This document shows, piece after piece, positions 28,255 to 37,426 of a stretch of 64,000 nucleotides of DNA. A model generated the notes under the pieces. That model was not told where the DNA came from and did no database searches. It worked only from the letters and a program-made list of their open reading frames with translations. The translations under genes were made by a program, and so were the position numbers. The first letter of the stretch is position 1. Each line of letters starts with the position of its first letter. This stretch comes from an uncultured Paracoccaceae bacterium (GTDB taxonomy: Bacteria; Pseudomonadota; Alphaproteobacteria; Rhodobacterales; Rhodobacteraceae): assembly GCA_947487205.1 (NCBI GenBank), contig CANKVU010000001.1:124001-188000 (forward strand), written 5' to 3'.

Positions 28255-28901
28255 CGGGACAGGAAGTTGAGGGCGCGCCCGACCGGCATGTCGCCATCGG
28301 TCAGCTCGATCGCCTCCCGCACCAGCCAGGGGCGGTCGAGGATGCCCGCGATCACGGCGGCGACATGGCCGCGCGCCACGTCGCCATAGGGGACGGCGCG
28401 CCCGGCGCGGACCCGGCCGTCGCCATCGGCGTCCTGCAGCGTGCCGGGCCGGACCAGCACCCAGTCGAGCGCGGAGGCCGCGACGGCCACGTCGGCGCGC
28501 TTCTTGCAGGCCATGTAATGCTCGAACGTCTCCGACACCTCGCGGTCGCGCCCCGCCTCGGGGAAGACGGAGACGAGCACCAGCCGGGGGACGCCCTCGC
28601 GCTCCATCGCGGCGACGAGCGCCTCGGGGCCGTCGCCGTCGATCTTCGTGGCCTCGTCGATGCCCGCGCCGCCGGCCCCGGCCGAGAACACCACCGCCTC
28701 CATCCCCCGGACCAGATCGGCATAGCCGCTCACGCCCATCTCCATCAGGTCGCCGGCATGGGGGGTGGCGCCGGCGCGCTGGATGTCCTTCGCCTGTCCG
28801 GGCCGGCGGTGCAGACCGTGCACCTCGTGCCCCGCCTCGACCAGAAGGGGCAGAAGCCGGCGTCCCACGCCGCCCGTCGCCCCGATCACCATGATCCGCA
28901 T
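28251..28901 (-). CDS. NAD(P)-binding protein, atypical SDR (NAD-dependent epimerase-like, YwnB/HSCARG-type)
   Basis: 216 residues. A Rossmann loop GATGGVG (7-13) begins the protein, followed by a short SDR-like fold with FSAGAGGAGID, RLVLVSVFPEAGRD and DWVLVRPGTLQD. No Tyr-x3-Lys catalytic pair typical of classical SDRs is obvious apart from HYMACKK, so it may be a sensor or a reductase of unknown substrate. The ATG at 28901 has AGGAGG five bases upstream. Its stop overlaps the convergent comM stop in the shared tetranucleotide CTAG (28251-28254). Confidence 0.8.
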   Translation of the reverse strand: MRIMVIGATGGVGRRLLPLLVEAGHEVHGLHRRPGQAKDIQRAGATPHAGDLMEMGVSGYADLVRGMEAVVFSAGAGGAGIDEATKIDGDGPEALVAAMEREGVPRLVLVSVFPEAGRDREVSETFEHYMACKKRADVAVAASALDWVLVRPGTLQDADGDGRVRAGRAVPYGDVARGHVAAVIAGILDRPWLVREAIELTDGDMPVGRALNFLSR

Positions 28902-28988
28902 ACCGTCCTCCTGCACTCGTGTCCGGGCTGCGATCTAGGGCGGCCGCGCCGCATGGCGAAACCGCCCGGCCGCGCCTATCTGGCGGCC

Positions 28989-31430
28989 ATGACCGCGCTT
29001 CCTCCCCGTTTCGCCGAGTGGTTCGCCGCCCGCGGCTGGACCCTCCACCCCCATCAGCGGGAGATGCTGGACCGGGCCGGGGCGCCCGCGCAGCTCTTGA
29101 TCGCGCCGACCGGGGGCGGCAAGACGCTGGCCGGGTTCCTGCCCACCCTGGCGGAGCTGGCCGAGGGCGGCCATGCGGGCCTGCACACGCTCTATGTCTC
29201 GCCGCTCAAGGCGCTGGCCAGCGACATCCGCCGCAACCTGACCCGGCCGGTGGAGGAGATGGGGCTGCCGGTACGGATCGAGGACCGGACCGGCGACACC
29301 TCGGCCACGGCGAAGCGGCGCCAGCGGGCCGATCCGCCGCATATCCTGCTGACGACGCCCGAGAGCCTGGCGCTGATGCTGTCCTACGAGGACGCGCCGC
29401 GGATCTTCGCCGGGGTGAGGCGCATCGTGGTGGACGAGATCCACGCGCTGGCCGAATCGAAGCGCGGCGACCAGCTGATGCTGGCGCTGAGCCGGCTGCA
29501 GGCGCTGGTTCCGGACCTCAGGCGCGTGGGGCTGTCGGCGACGGTCGAGGACCCGGCGGCGATCGCGTCGTTCCTGGCCCGCCACCCCGACCCGTGCGAG
29601 ATCCTGCACGCCGATCCCGGCCCCGATCCCGACATCGCGATGCTGGACGTCGCGGACCCGCCGCCTTGGGCGGGGGGCGGGGGGCGCTATGCCATTCCCG
29701 CCGTGCTGGACCAGGTCCGGGCGCATCGCACCACGCTCATCTTCCACAACACGCGCGCGCAGGCGGAGATCTTCTTTCACGAATTGTGGCTGCAGAACGA
29801 AGACGCGCTGCCCATCGGCATCCACCACGGATCGCTGTCGCGCGAACAGCGGGCGAAGACCGAGGCGGCGATGGTGGCCGGCCAGCTGCGCGCCATCGTC
29901 TGTACCGGCTCCCTCGACCTCGGGATCGACTGGGGCGACGTGGACCTGGTGATCCAGGTCGGCGCGCCCAAGAACGTCAAGCGGCTGGTGCAGCGGATCG
30001 GGCGGGCGAATCACCGCTACAACGCGCCGTCGAAGGCGCTCCTGGTGCCCGCCAACCGGTTCGAGGTGGTGGAATGCGTGGCGGCGCTGCAGGCGGTGAA
30101 GGCCCGCGCGCTCGACGGCGATCCGCGCGGGCCGGGGCCGCGCGACGTGCTCTGCCAGCACATCCTGATCCGCGCCGCCTCGGGCCCCTTCGACGCAAGC
30201 GAGCTGTACTCCGAGGTCACCAGCGCGGGGGCCTATGCGGGGGTGACGCGGGCCGCGTTCGACGCGTGCCTCGATTTCGTCGCCACGGGGGGCTACGCGC
30301 TGCGGGCCTACGACCAGTGGCAGCGGCTGATGCGCGACGGCGGGCTATGGCGGCTGCGCGATCCCCGCGGCGCGGCCCGCATCCGGCAGAACGTGGGCAC
30401 GATCATGGATACCGACCTTCTGAAGGTGCGGCTCAGGAACCGGCGCGCGGGCACCCCGCTCGGCGAGGTCGAGGAGGGCTTCGCCGCCACGCTCAGCCCC
30501 GGCGACACGTTCCTGATCGGTGGCGAGGTGGTCCGCTACGAGGGGCTGCGCGAGATGGTCGTCGAAGTCACCCGCCGCCCCGAGAAGCCGCCGAAGATCG
30601 CGACCTTCATGGGCACGAAATTCGCCACCTCGACGCAGCTTTCCCACCGGATCCTGACGATGTTCCGGCAGGCCGACTGGCCCGAGCTGCCCCGCGCGAC
30701 CCGCGACTGGCTGCACCTGCAGCGCGACCGGTCGCGCCTGCCCGAGGCCGACCGCATCCTGGTGGAGAGCTTTCCGTTCCTGTCGCGGCATTGCACCTGC
30801 ATCTACGGCTTCGCCGGGCGCAACGCGATGCAGACGCTGGGCCTTCTGGTGACGCAGCGGATGGAGGCGGCGGGGCTGCATCCGATGGGCTTCGTCGCGA
30901 CCGATTACGCGACGCTGATCTGGGGGCTCGACCCGGTCGACGATCCCGCGCCGCTCTTCGACGGGGACGACCTGCGCGCCGCGTTCGAGACCTGGCTGGG
31001 CGGCAACGCGGTGATGAAGCGGACCTTCAAGCAATCGGCGGTGATCGCGGGGCTCGTGGACCGGCAGACGCGCGGGCAGCGGAAATCGGGCAAGCAGGCG
31101 ACGTTCTCGTCCGACATCCTCTACGACACGCTGAGGCGCTACGATCCCGATCACCTGCTGCTCGACATCACGCGGGAGGAGGCGCTGAAGGGGCTGGTGG
31201 ATTTCGGCCGCATCGAGGAGATGCTGGCCCGCACGGCGGGGCGCATCGACCATGTCCGCACCGACCGGCCCACCCCGCTCGCCGCGCCCCTGTTCCTGGA
31301 GGCGGGCCGCGTGCCTGTCGAGGGCGCCGCGACCGAGAAGCTGCTCGCCGACGAGGCCGAACGGCTGATGGAGGGGGCGGGCCTGCGGATCACCGCCGAG
31401 GACACGCGGCGCTGGCGCGGGCCGTTCTGA
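28989..31430 (+). CDS. Ligase-associated DNA damage response DEXH-box helicase (Lhr family)
   Basis: 813 residues. Superfamily 2 motifs: Walker A APTGGGKT (39-46), YVSPLKALASDIRRNL, DEXH as VVDEIHALAESKRGD, GLSATVEDPAAIASFL, then helicase lobe 2 with STGSLDLGIDWG-like TGSLDLGIDWGDVD and QRIGRANHR (motif VI). The winged-helix and Lhr-core region follows (FMGTKFATSTQLSHRIL). The family is often encoded with an ATP-dependent DNA ligase, an exonuclease and the PdeM nuclease; here only PdeM is adjacent. The ATG at 28989 is preferred; an in-frame ATG at 28953 is an alternative, and neither has a strong ribosome site. Confidence 0.93.
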   Translation: MTALPPRFAEWFAARGWTLHPHQREMLDRAGAPAQLLIAPTGGGKTLAGFLPTLAELAEGGHAGLHTLYVSPLKALASDIRRNLTRPVEEMGLPVRIEDRTGDTSATAKRRQRADPPHILLTTPESLALMLSYEDAPRIFAGVRRIVVDEIHALAESKRGDQLMLALSRLQALVPDLRRVGLSATVEDPAAIASFLARHPDPCEILHADPGPDPDIAMLDVADPPPWAGGGGRYAIPAVLDQVRAHRTTLIFHNTRAQAEIFFHELWLQNEDALPIGIHHGSLSREQRAKTEAAMVAGQLRAIVCTGSLDLGIDWGDVDLVIQVGAPKNVKRLVQRIGRANHRYNAPSKALLVPANRFEVVECVAALQAVKARALDGDPRGPGPRDVLCQHILIRAASGPFDASELYSEVTSAGAYAGVTRAAFDACLDFVATGGYALRAYDQWQRLMRDGGLWRLRDPRGAARIRQNVGTIMDTDLLKVRLRNRRAGTPLGEVEEGFAATLSPGDTFLIGGEVVRYEGLREMVVEVTRRPEKPPKIATFMGTKFATSTQLSHRILTMFRQADWPELPRATRDWLHLQRDRSRLPEADRILVESFPFLSRHCTCIYGFAGRNAMQTLGLLVTQRMEAAGLHPMGFVATDYATLIWGLDPVDDPAPLFDGDDLRAAFETWLGGNAVMKRTFKQSAVIAGLVDRQTRGQRKSGKQATFSSDILYDTLRRYDPDHLLLDITREEALKGLVDFGRIEEMLARTAGRIDHVRTDRPTPLAAPLFLEAGRVPVEGAATEKLLADEAERLMEGAGLRITAEDTRRWRGPF

Positions 31431-31470
31431 ACGGTTGCGGCGCGGAGGCGCGAAAGCTATCGAACGGAGC

Positions 31471-32145
31471 ATGAACTTCTATGCCTTCGAGCTTTGCGGG
31501 GCCGGACTCCGCCTGTTGCCCTCGGGCGCGGTCTGGTGGCCCGACGCGGGCACGCTGATCGTGTCGGACCTGCACCTGGGCAAGTCGGAGCGGATCGCGC
31601 GGCGCTCGGGCCAGATGCTGCCGCCCTACGACACGCGGGAGACCCTGAGCCGGCTGGAGGCCGACATCGCCGCGATGGCGCCGGCGCGGGTGGCCTGCCT
31701 GGGCGATTCGTTCGACGACGACGCGGCCCGCGCCGGGCTGGAGCCGGCCGAGGCGGACCGGATCGGCCGCCTGCAGGACGGCCGCGACTGGATCTGGATC
31801 ACCGGCAACCACGACCCCGCCGCCGACAGCCTTGGCGGCGCGGCGCGGGCCGAGGCGCGGCTCGGGCCCCTGAGCCTGCGCCACATCGCCCGCGCGGGCG
31901 CCACGGCCGAGATGTCGGGGCATTACCATCCCAAGGCGCGCCTGTCGGTGCGGGGCCGGCGCATCGCGCGGGCCTGCCTGCTGGTCGATGCCGACCGCGC
32001 GATCCTGCCCGCCTACGGCACCTATACCGGGGGGCTCGACTGGACGGCGCCGGCCTTCGCCGATCTGATGGGCCCGGGGGCGCGGGCGATCCTGACCGGG
32101 CCCAGCCCTTGCGCGATCCCCCTGCCCGCCCGGGCCCGCGCATGA
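31471..32145 (+). CDS. pdeM: Ligase-associated DNA damage response endonuclease PdeM
   Basis: 224-residue calcineurin-like metallophosphoesterase. The metal-binding motifs appear in order: SDLHLGKSE, LGDSFDDDAA, ITGNHDP and SGHYHPKARL. Family members act as DNA nucleases in the ligase-associated repair module. The ATG at 31471 has CGGAG close upstream and follows the helicase stop by 40 bases, so the two are likely co-transcribed. Its stop overlaps the next gene as ATGA. Confidence 0.92.
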   Translation: MNFYAFELCGAGLRLLPSGAVWWPDAGTLIVSDLHLGKSERIARRSGQMLPPYDTRETLSRLEADIAAMAPARVACLGDSFDDDAARAGLEPAEADRIGRLQDGRDWIWITGNHDPAADSLGGAARAEARLGPLSLRHIARAGATAEMSGHYHPKARLSVRGRRIARACLLVDADRAILPAYGTYTGGLDWTAPAFADLMGPGARAILTGPSPCAIPLPARARA

Positions 32146-32543
32146 GCGCGGCGATCCGGGACAGCTTCGCCCGGCAGACCATGATGCGCACCTTCGGCGC
32201 CGAGCTGACCGAGATCGGCGACGGGCGCGCGGTGATCGAGGCGCCGATCCGCGACATCGCCCGGCAGCATCACGGCTACGGCCATGCCGGGCTGACCTTC
32301 GCGCTGGGCGACACGGCGGCGGGCTATGCGGCCGCGACGCTGATGGCGGAGGGCGCCGAGCCGCTGACGGCGGAGATGAAGATCAACCTGCTGCGCCCGG
32401 CGGCCGGCGCGCGGCTGATCGCCCGCGGGCGGGTGATCCGGCCCGGGCGCCGCCTCCTCGTCGTCGCCGCGACGGTCGCGGCGCTGCGGGAGGGCCGCGA
32501 GGTGGAGATCGCGATCCTGCAGGGGACGATGATCCCCGCCTGA
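32142..32543 (+). CDS. PaaI-type hotdog-fold thioesterase
   Basis: 133 residues, typical of PaaI/YbdB-type acyl-CoA thioesterases. The family motif HHGYGHAGLTFALGDTAAGYA contains the catalytic-region Gly and Asp; AEMKINLLRPA and RVIRPGRRLLVVAATV are the expected beta strands. Substrate unknown. The start codon overlaps the pdeM stop (ATGA, 32142-32145), so it belongs to the helicase-pdeM operon, although no link to repair is obvious. Confidence 0.9.
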   Translation: MSAAIRDSFARQTMMRTFGAELTEIGDGRAVIEAPIRDIARQHHGYGHAGLTFALGDTAAGYAAATLMAEGAEPLTAEMKINLLRPAAGARLIARGRVIRPGRRLLVVAATVAALREGREVEIAILQGTMIPA

Positions 32544-32550
32544 GCCCCGC

Positions 32551-32622
32551 TCAGAGCAGGATCAGCACGGCCAGGACGAAGCCCACGAACAGCGCCCCGT
32601 GAAAGATGGTGGTGGCGCTCAT
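32551..32622 (-). CDS. Putative 23-residue membrane peptide
   Basis: ATG at 32622 to TGA at 32551 encodes MSATTIFHGALFVGFVLAVL plus ILL: a short polar start followed by a single hydrophobic helix. GGGGAG stands 9 nt before the ATG. It lies in a 148-base gap between the thioesterase and the MOSC gene, just downstream of MOSC on the same strand. Small one-helix proteins of this kind are common but rarely annotated; expression is unproven. Confidence 0.5.
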   Translation of the reverse strand: MSATTIFHGALFVGFVLAVLILL

Positions 32623-32691
32623 CCGCGTTCGCTCCCCGGTGTCGATGCCCCGTCAATGCCGGGACATTCGCCGAGTTGCGTGAACGAACCG

Positions 32692-33276
32692 TTACGCCCC
32701 GCGCCACGGTCCCTGCGCGGGGACATGGAGGCGCAGGACCGCGCCGCGGCGCAGGAGGCCCGGCCGCTCCACCCAGGCGGTGACGCCGCGCCGCCCCTGC
32801 GCCGCCGCCTTGAAGCGGCGCCCCGCCTCGCCCAGTTCCTCGGCGATCCGCATGGCCGGAAGCTGGCAGGGCTGGTTCTCCATGTCGACCACGAGGGTGA
32901 CGCCGTCCGGCCCCTGGAGCCGCGACGAGGGCGGCACGCGGGTGAAATCGGCGATCCCCTCGACCACGAGGGAGGCGCCGAGCCAGGCCGGGTCCAGCGT
33001 CTGCACGCCCATCTCGCCGGCGATCTCGGCCATCTCCTCGGCCGAGACGATGGAGAGCTGGCGGACATTGGCGATCTCGGTGCCGCGGGGGTGCTGCTCG
33101 GCGACGCGCCCGCAGGAGGGGCGCGTGACGCCGGCGTGATGCTCGCCCGCCATGCCGCCGAAATCGAGCGGCATCTCGTCGATCGCCTCGCCGTCCACGG
33201 GCTTGCGGTCGCGGTGGGGCACGCGGCCCAGCCAGACGATGCGGGCGGTGTGGTCGGTGGGGATCAGGGCCTGCAC
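32692..33276 (-). CDS. MOSC domain-containing protein
   Basis: 194 residues, a single MOSC (molybdenum cofactor sulfurase C-terminal) domain without the N-terminal beta-barrel. The conserved Cys is Cys137 in MENQPCQLPAM, preceded by GMAGEHHAGVTRPSC and followed by RRGVTAWVERPGLLRRGAVLRL, which matches YiiM/YuaD-type MOSC proteins thought to handle molybdenum-cofactor sulphur. The GTG start is backed by GGAGG 5 nt upstream. It lies 115 bases after ftsH, beyond a terminator, so it may be transcribed separately. Confidence 0.88.
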   Translation of the reverse strand: MQALIPTDHTARIVWLGRVPHRDRKPVDGEAIDEMPLDFGGMAGEHHAGVTRPSCGRVAEQHPRGTEIANVRQLSIVSAEEMAEIAGEMGVQTLDPAWLGASLVVEGIADFTRVPPSSRLQGPDGVTLVVDMENQPCQLPAMRIAEELGEAGRRFKAAAQGRRGVTAWVERPGLLRRGAVLRLHVPAQGPWRGA

Positions 33277-33342
33277 GGGTACCTCCGGTCGGTCGCGGCC
33301 ACCATAGCCGTCCCGATGCCGGACGGAAGCCCCGAACGCAAA

Positions 33343-33368
33343 CGGGCCCGGCGCGATGGCCGGGCCCG
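33343..33368 (-). terminator. Probable terminator after ftsH
   Basis: CGGGCCCGG (33343-33351) pairs perfectly with CCGGGCCCG (33360-33368) around an 8-nt loop. On the minus strand only three T follow (CCCGTTTGCG), so termination may be partial. It starts 24 bases past the ftsH stop. Confidence 0.6.
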
Positions 33369-33391
33369 GTTCGTGATCCTGGCGTGCCGCC

Positions 33392-35305
33392 TCAGGTCGG
33401 CTGCGGTTCGGGGCCGCTTTCGGATTTCGGGCGCGTCTTCGTCTTGGGGATCGAGGCGATGGACGAGGTCGAGCCGTGATCGGAGGAATCGTCGTCGTCG
33501 CCCCGGTTCAGGGGCTCGCCGTTCACGACCTTGAGGATCTCGGGCCCGGTCAGCGTCTCGTATTCCAGGAGGCCCTGCGCCAGGCGCTCCCATTCCTCGC
33601 GCTTCTCGGTCAGGATCCGCTTGGCGGTGTGATAGCCCTCGTCCACGAGCTCCTTGACCTTGTCGTCGATCAGCTTCTGCGTGGCGGCGGAATGGTTGGT
33701 GCCGCCGCCATAGGCGCCCAGATAGCTCTGCTGCTCGTTGGCGTAGTCCACGAAGCCCAGCTCTTCGGCGAAGCCGAACTGGGTGACGAGGGCCCGCGCG
33801 ATCTTGGAGACCTGCTGGATGTCCGAGGCCGCGCCGGAGGTCACGTTCTCCTTGCCGAATTTCAGCTCCTCGGCCACCCGGCCGCCCATCGCCATGGCGA
33901 TCTTGGACTTGTACTTGGTGAAGGTAACCGACAGCTGGTCCCGCTCGGGCAGCGAGAGGACGAGGCCCAGCGCCCGGCCCCGCGGGATGATCGTCGCCTT
34001 GTGGACGGGATCGTGCTGGGGAACGTTCAGCCCGACGATGGCGTGGCCGGCCTCGTGATAGGCGGTCAGCTTCTTCTCGTCCTCGGTCATGACCATCGAG
34101 CGGCGCTCGGCGCCCATCATCACCTTGTCCTTGGCGTTCTCGAAATCGTCCATGGTGACGAACCGGCGCCCCACCCGCGCCGCCATCAGGGCCGCCTCGT
34201 TCACGAGGTTGGCGAGGTCGGCGCCCGAGAAGCCGGGCGTGCCGCGGGCGATGATCCGCAGGTCGACGTTGGGCCCCAGCGGCACCTTGCGGGCATGGAC
34301 GCCCAGGATCTTCTCGCGGCCCTTGATGTCGGGGTTGGGCACCTGCACCTGCCGGTCGAAGCGGCCGGGACGCAGCAGCGCGGGATCGAGCACGTCGGGG
34401 CGGTTGGTGGCCGCGACGATGATGATGCCCTCGTTCGCCTCGAAGCCGTCCATCTCCACCAGGAGCTGGTTGAGGGTCTGCTCGCGCTCGTCGTTGCCGC
34501 CGCCATAGCCCACGCCGCGGGATCGGCCGACGGCGTCGATCTCGTCGATGAAGACGATGCAGGGGGCGTTCTTCTTGGCCTGCTCGAACATGTCGCGCAC
34601 ACGGGAGGCGCCAACGCCCACGAACATCTCGACGAAGTCGGAGCCCGAGATGGTGAAGAAGGGCACGCCCGCCTCGCCCGCCACGGCGCGCGCGAGGAGC
34701 GTCTTACCGGTGCCCGGGGGGCCGACCAGCAGCGCGCCCTTGGGGATCTTGCCGCCCAGGCGCGAGAACTTCTGCGGGTTGCGGAGGAACTCGACGATCT
34801 CTTCCAGGTCGTCCTTGGCCTCGTCGATGCCGGCCACGTCGTCGAAGGTGACCCGGCCGTGCTTCTCGGTCAGGAGCTTGGCCTTGGACTTGCCGAAGCC
34901 CATGGCGCCGCCCTTGCCGCCGCCCTGCATGCGGTTCATGAAGTAGATCCACACGCCGATCAGCAGCAGGAACGGCAGGAAGCTCATCAGGACCGTGGTG
35001 AAGCCGGATTGTTCCTGCGGCTTGGCGTTGACGGTCACGTCATTGGCGATCAGACGATCCGTAAGCTCCCCCCCCTGGTCGGGCCGGACGGTGCTGTATT
35101 CCTGCCCGTCGGCGCCCCGGAACACGACCCGCTCGCCGTCGAGCGTGACATTGCTGACCTCGCCCGATTCAACTTGCGAGATGAATTCCGAATAGCTGAC
35201 GGTGCGGGAATTGAGGTTCGATTGACCGCCGGAGAACAGATTGAACAAGGCCAGGACGAGCAGGAACAGCACGACCCAGAATGCGATGTTGCGCGCGTTT
35301 CCCAA
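33392..35305 (-). CDS. ftsH: ATP-dependent zinc metalloprotease FtsH
   Basis: 637-residue membrane AAA+ protease that degrades unstable membrane and regulatory proteins, including LpxC and RpoH in E. coli; both are encoded in this window. Two transmembrane helices (about 8-24 and 103-123) flank a periplasmic domain. Walker A is GPPGTGKT (195-202), the pore motif [17 protein letters not shown] and second region of homology follow, and the zinc site HEAGH is at 417-421. A charged C-terminal tail ends the protein. It is the last gene of the tol-pal-tilS-ftsH series, 75 bases after tilS. Confidence 0.98.
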   Translation of the reverse strand: MGNARNIAFWVVLFLLVLALFNLFSGGQSNLNSRTVSYSEFISQVESGEVSNVTLDGERVVFRGADGQEYSTVRPDQGGELTDRLIANDVTVNAKPQEQSGFTTVLMSFLPFLLLIGVWIYFMNRMQGGGKGGAMGFGKSKAKLLTEKHGRVTFDDVAGIDEAKDDLEEIVEFLRNPQKFSRLGGKIPKGALLVGPPGTGKTLLARAVAGEAGVPFFTISGSDFVEMFVGVGASRVRDMFEQAKKNAPCIVFIDEIDAVGRSRGVGYGGGNDEREQTLNQLLVEMDGFEANEGIIIVAATNRPDVLDPALLRPGRFDRQVQVPNPDIKGREKILGVHARKVPLGPNVDLRIIARGTPGFSGADLANLVNEAALMAARVGRRFVTMDDFENAKDKVMMGAERRSMVMTEDEKKLTAYHEAGHAIVGLNVPQHDPVHKATIIPRGRALGLVLSLPERDQLSVTFTKYKSKIAMAMGGRVAEELKFGKENVTSGAASDIQQVSKIARALVTQFGFAEELGFVDYANEQQSYLGAYGGGTNHSAATQKLIDDKVKELVDEGYHTAKRILTEKREEWERLAQGLLEYETLTGPEILKVVNGEPLNRGDDDDSSDHGSTSSIASIPKTKTRPKSESGPEPQPT

Positions 35306-35380
35306 AATTGCCTCCTCAACGGTGGGACGGGGATGCCGGACATCCTGCGTGGACCCTAGATAACCATCGGCGGGTCCGAT

Positions 35381-36619
35381 TCAATCACGAAGACAGAACG
35401 CCGCGAAATTGCCGCGCCCGTCGGGGGTGGCCCGCCATCCATGCGCGTGCCCGGCGAGCGGCGCCGCGACGAGCGTGTCGCCCCGCCAGATGGCGGGCGT
35501 CGCGGCAAGCGTCGCCCGCGGCAGGCCGGTCGCGCGCCATTCGGGACAGAGCCTGAGCCCCGCCGCCCCCAGCGCGGCGACGTGCAGACCGGGCGCGTGG
35601 GGCCCCTCGATCCGCCAGCGCCCGTCCCAGAGCGCGGCGGTCGGCGCCGTGAGGCCCGCGACGGCCGCGGGCTCGCGCCCGATCCGCCACCGCGTCCCTT
35701 CGGCGGCGATGCGCGCGCCCGCCAGCATGCGTGCCCCCTCGGCCGCGATCCCGGGGACGAGGGCGGCGAGCGCGGCCTGACGGGGCCGGGCGGCGGGACC
35801 GGCGATCCAGCCCAGCGCGGCGCGAAGGAGGCGGCGGTCGATCTCGGCGGCGAGGGGCGGATCGGGGGCGCGGTCGAGGAGCAGGTCGCCCCGGTCGGCC
35901 CGCACCACCCGCGCGGCCTCCCGCGCGGTGAACGTGTCGAGCGCCGCAGCGGCCTCGGCCAGGCTGCGGGCAGTGGCGGCGAGGCTGCCGGCCTCGACCC
36001 CGAGGGGGGCGAGCGCGCCCAGGATCCGCCGCGCCCGCGCCCGGTCATAGACGGGATCGTCGTTCGTCGGGTCCTCGGCCCACGGGATCCCGGCGGCGCG
36101 CAGATGCGCGCGCAAATCGGCGCGGGACGCGTCGAGCAGCGGCCGGCGCCACGCCGTCCCGTCGCGCTCGAACCGCGCGGGCATCGCGGCGAGCCCGTCG
36201 ACGCCGGGGGCGCGGCGCAGGCGGATCAGCACGCCCTCGGCCACGTCGTCGCGGGTATGGCCGAGCGCCACGCGGGCCACCCCGGCCGCCGCCGCCCAGG
36301 CCCCGATCAGGCCGTAGCGCGCCGCGCGCGCCCGCGCGGGCAGGTTCCCCGCCCCGTCCCAGCGCCAGTCCAGGATCGCGTGGTCGATGCCGCGCGCCCG
36401 GCAATGGGCGGCCACCGCCGCCGCCTCGGCCGCGGACTCCGCGCGCAGGCCATGATCGACCGTGACGGCGCGGAGGCTGCGGCCCCGGTCGGCCGCGGCG
36501 CGGATCGCGAGGTCGAGCAGCGCCATGGAATCGCCCCCGCCCGAGACGGCGACGGCCACCTCACCGGGCGCGTCGAAGAGCCCCCCGGCCCGCGCGGCCA
36601 GCCCCGCGGGGCCGGTCAC
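35381..36619 (-). CDS. tilS: tRNA(Ile)-lysidine synthase TilS
   Basis: 412 residues. The PP-loop is SGGGDS (26-31), followed by VDHGLRAESAAEA and ARAARYGLIGAWA, and LGHTRDDVAEGVLIRLRR, all characteristic of TilS. It modifies C34 of the AUA-reading tRNA-Ile with lysine, an essential step. The GTG start shares bases with the cpoB stop as GTGA (36616-36619). The C-terminal region (about 300-412) is divergent, as usual for alphaproteobacterial TilS. Confidence 0.95.
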   Translation of the reverse strand: MTGPAGLAARAGGLFDAPGEVAVAVSGGGDSMALLDLAIRAAADRGRSLRAVTVDHGLRAESAAEAAAVAAHCRARGIDHAILDWRWDGAGNLPARARAARYGLIGAWAAAAGVARVALGHTRDDVAEGVLIRLRRAPGVDGLAAMPARFERDGTAWRRPLLDASRADLRAHLRAAGIPWAEDPTNDDPVYDRARARRILGALAPLGVEAGSLAATARSLAEAAAALDTFTAREAARVVRADRGDLLLDRAPDPPLAAEIDRRLLRAALGWIAGPAARPRQAALAALVPGIAAEGARMLAGARIAAEGTRWRIGREPAAVAGLTAPTAALWDGRWRIEGPHAPGLHVAALGAAGLRLCPEWRATGLPRATLAATPAIWRGDTLVAAPLAGHAHGWRATPDGRGNFAAFCLRD

Positions 36620-37422
36620 GAGCAGCCGAGATCGCCCCGCGCGGTTTCCGCCTCGCCGGCCGCGTCGCTGCCGGGGAAGCGGGTGGGCACCTCGCCCAGC
36701 GTCGCGCAGGCATCCTCCCGCTGTCCCAGCGTGCCGAGCTTGCGCCCCAGTTCGAGGAGCGCCTGCGCGGCGACGGGGCCCTGCGGCTGGCCGGAGAAGG
36801 CGTCGAGATAGGCGCGTGCGGCGGCGGTGTCGTCGCCCGTCTCGCTCAGCGCCTCGCCGCGCAGGAAATGCGCCTCGCCGGTCAGGGGACCGCCGGTATA
36901 GGTGTCGGTGAAGGCGCGGAACAGCTCGGCCGCGCGGCCGAAATCGCCCGCGTCGAAAGCCGTCTGCGCGCGGTCGAAATCCTCCCGCTCGCCCACGGCG
37001 AGTTCCGCCCCTTCGGTCACCGGGCTCGGCTTGGCGGCGGGCAGCGTCTCCACCCCGCCCAGGGGCGGCGTCTCGCCCAGCGCGGCGATGTCGCAGCCCT
37101 CTTCGAGCTCGCAGACGCGGAAGCGCAGGTCGCCGATGCGGTTGGTGCCGTCGCTGACCACGCGGTTGATGCGGTTCTCCAGCTCCTCGGTCAGGCCGGT
37201 CAGGCGCCGCAATTCGGCCTCCATGGCGTCGATCCGCTCCAGCGCGCCGGTGCCGGAAAGGTTGGTCTGCGGGCCGCCGGTGGTCGACAATTCGCGGTTC
37301 AGCCGCTGCACCTCGACGAAGAGGACCTGCAATTCCTGGCGGATGTCGGCCAACGTCTCGCCGTCCTGGGCCTGCGCGAGGCCGGGGACGAGGAGGGCGG
37401 CGATCAGGAGAAGGCGGCGCAT
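36616..37422 (-). CDS. cpoB: Tol-Pal system protein CpoB (YbgF)
   Basis: 268 residues. A Sec signal peptide (MRRLLLIAALLVPGLAQAQD, cleavage about 19) precedes a coiled-coil region (about 25-95; Leu/Glu/Arg-rich) and a C-terminal TPR domain (FDRAQTAFDAGDFGRAAELF, EAHFLRGEALSETGD). In E. coli CpoB coordinates Tol function with PBP1B in the periplasm during constriction. The ATG is 4 bases past the pal stop, so it is part of the tol-pal operon. Confidence 0.94.
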   Translation of the reverse strand: MRRLLLIAALLVPGLAQAQDGETLADIRQELQVLFVEVQRLNRELSTTGGPQTNLSGTGALERIDAMEAELRRLTGLTEELENRINRVVSDGTNRIGDLRFRVCELEEGCDIAALGETPPLGGVETLPAAKPSPVTEGAELAVGEREDFDRAQTAFDAGDFGRAAELFRAFTDTYTGGPLTGEAHFLRGEALSETGDDTAAARAYLDAFSGQPQGPVAAQALLELGRKLGTLGQREDACATLGEVPTRFPGSDAAGEAETARGDLGCS

Positions 37423-37426
37423 CGGC

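Noticed and set aside
27732-28988. Long in-frame extension upstream of the DEXH helicase
   Set aside because: It overlaps comM and the NAD(P)-binding protein gene and has no helicase-family similarity; the helicase N-terminus begins naturally at 28989.
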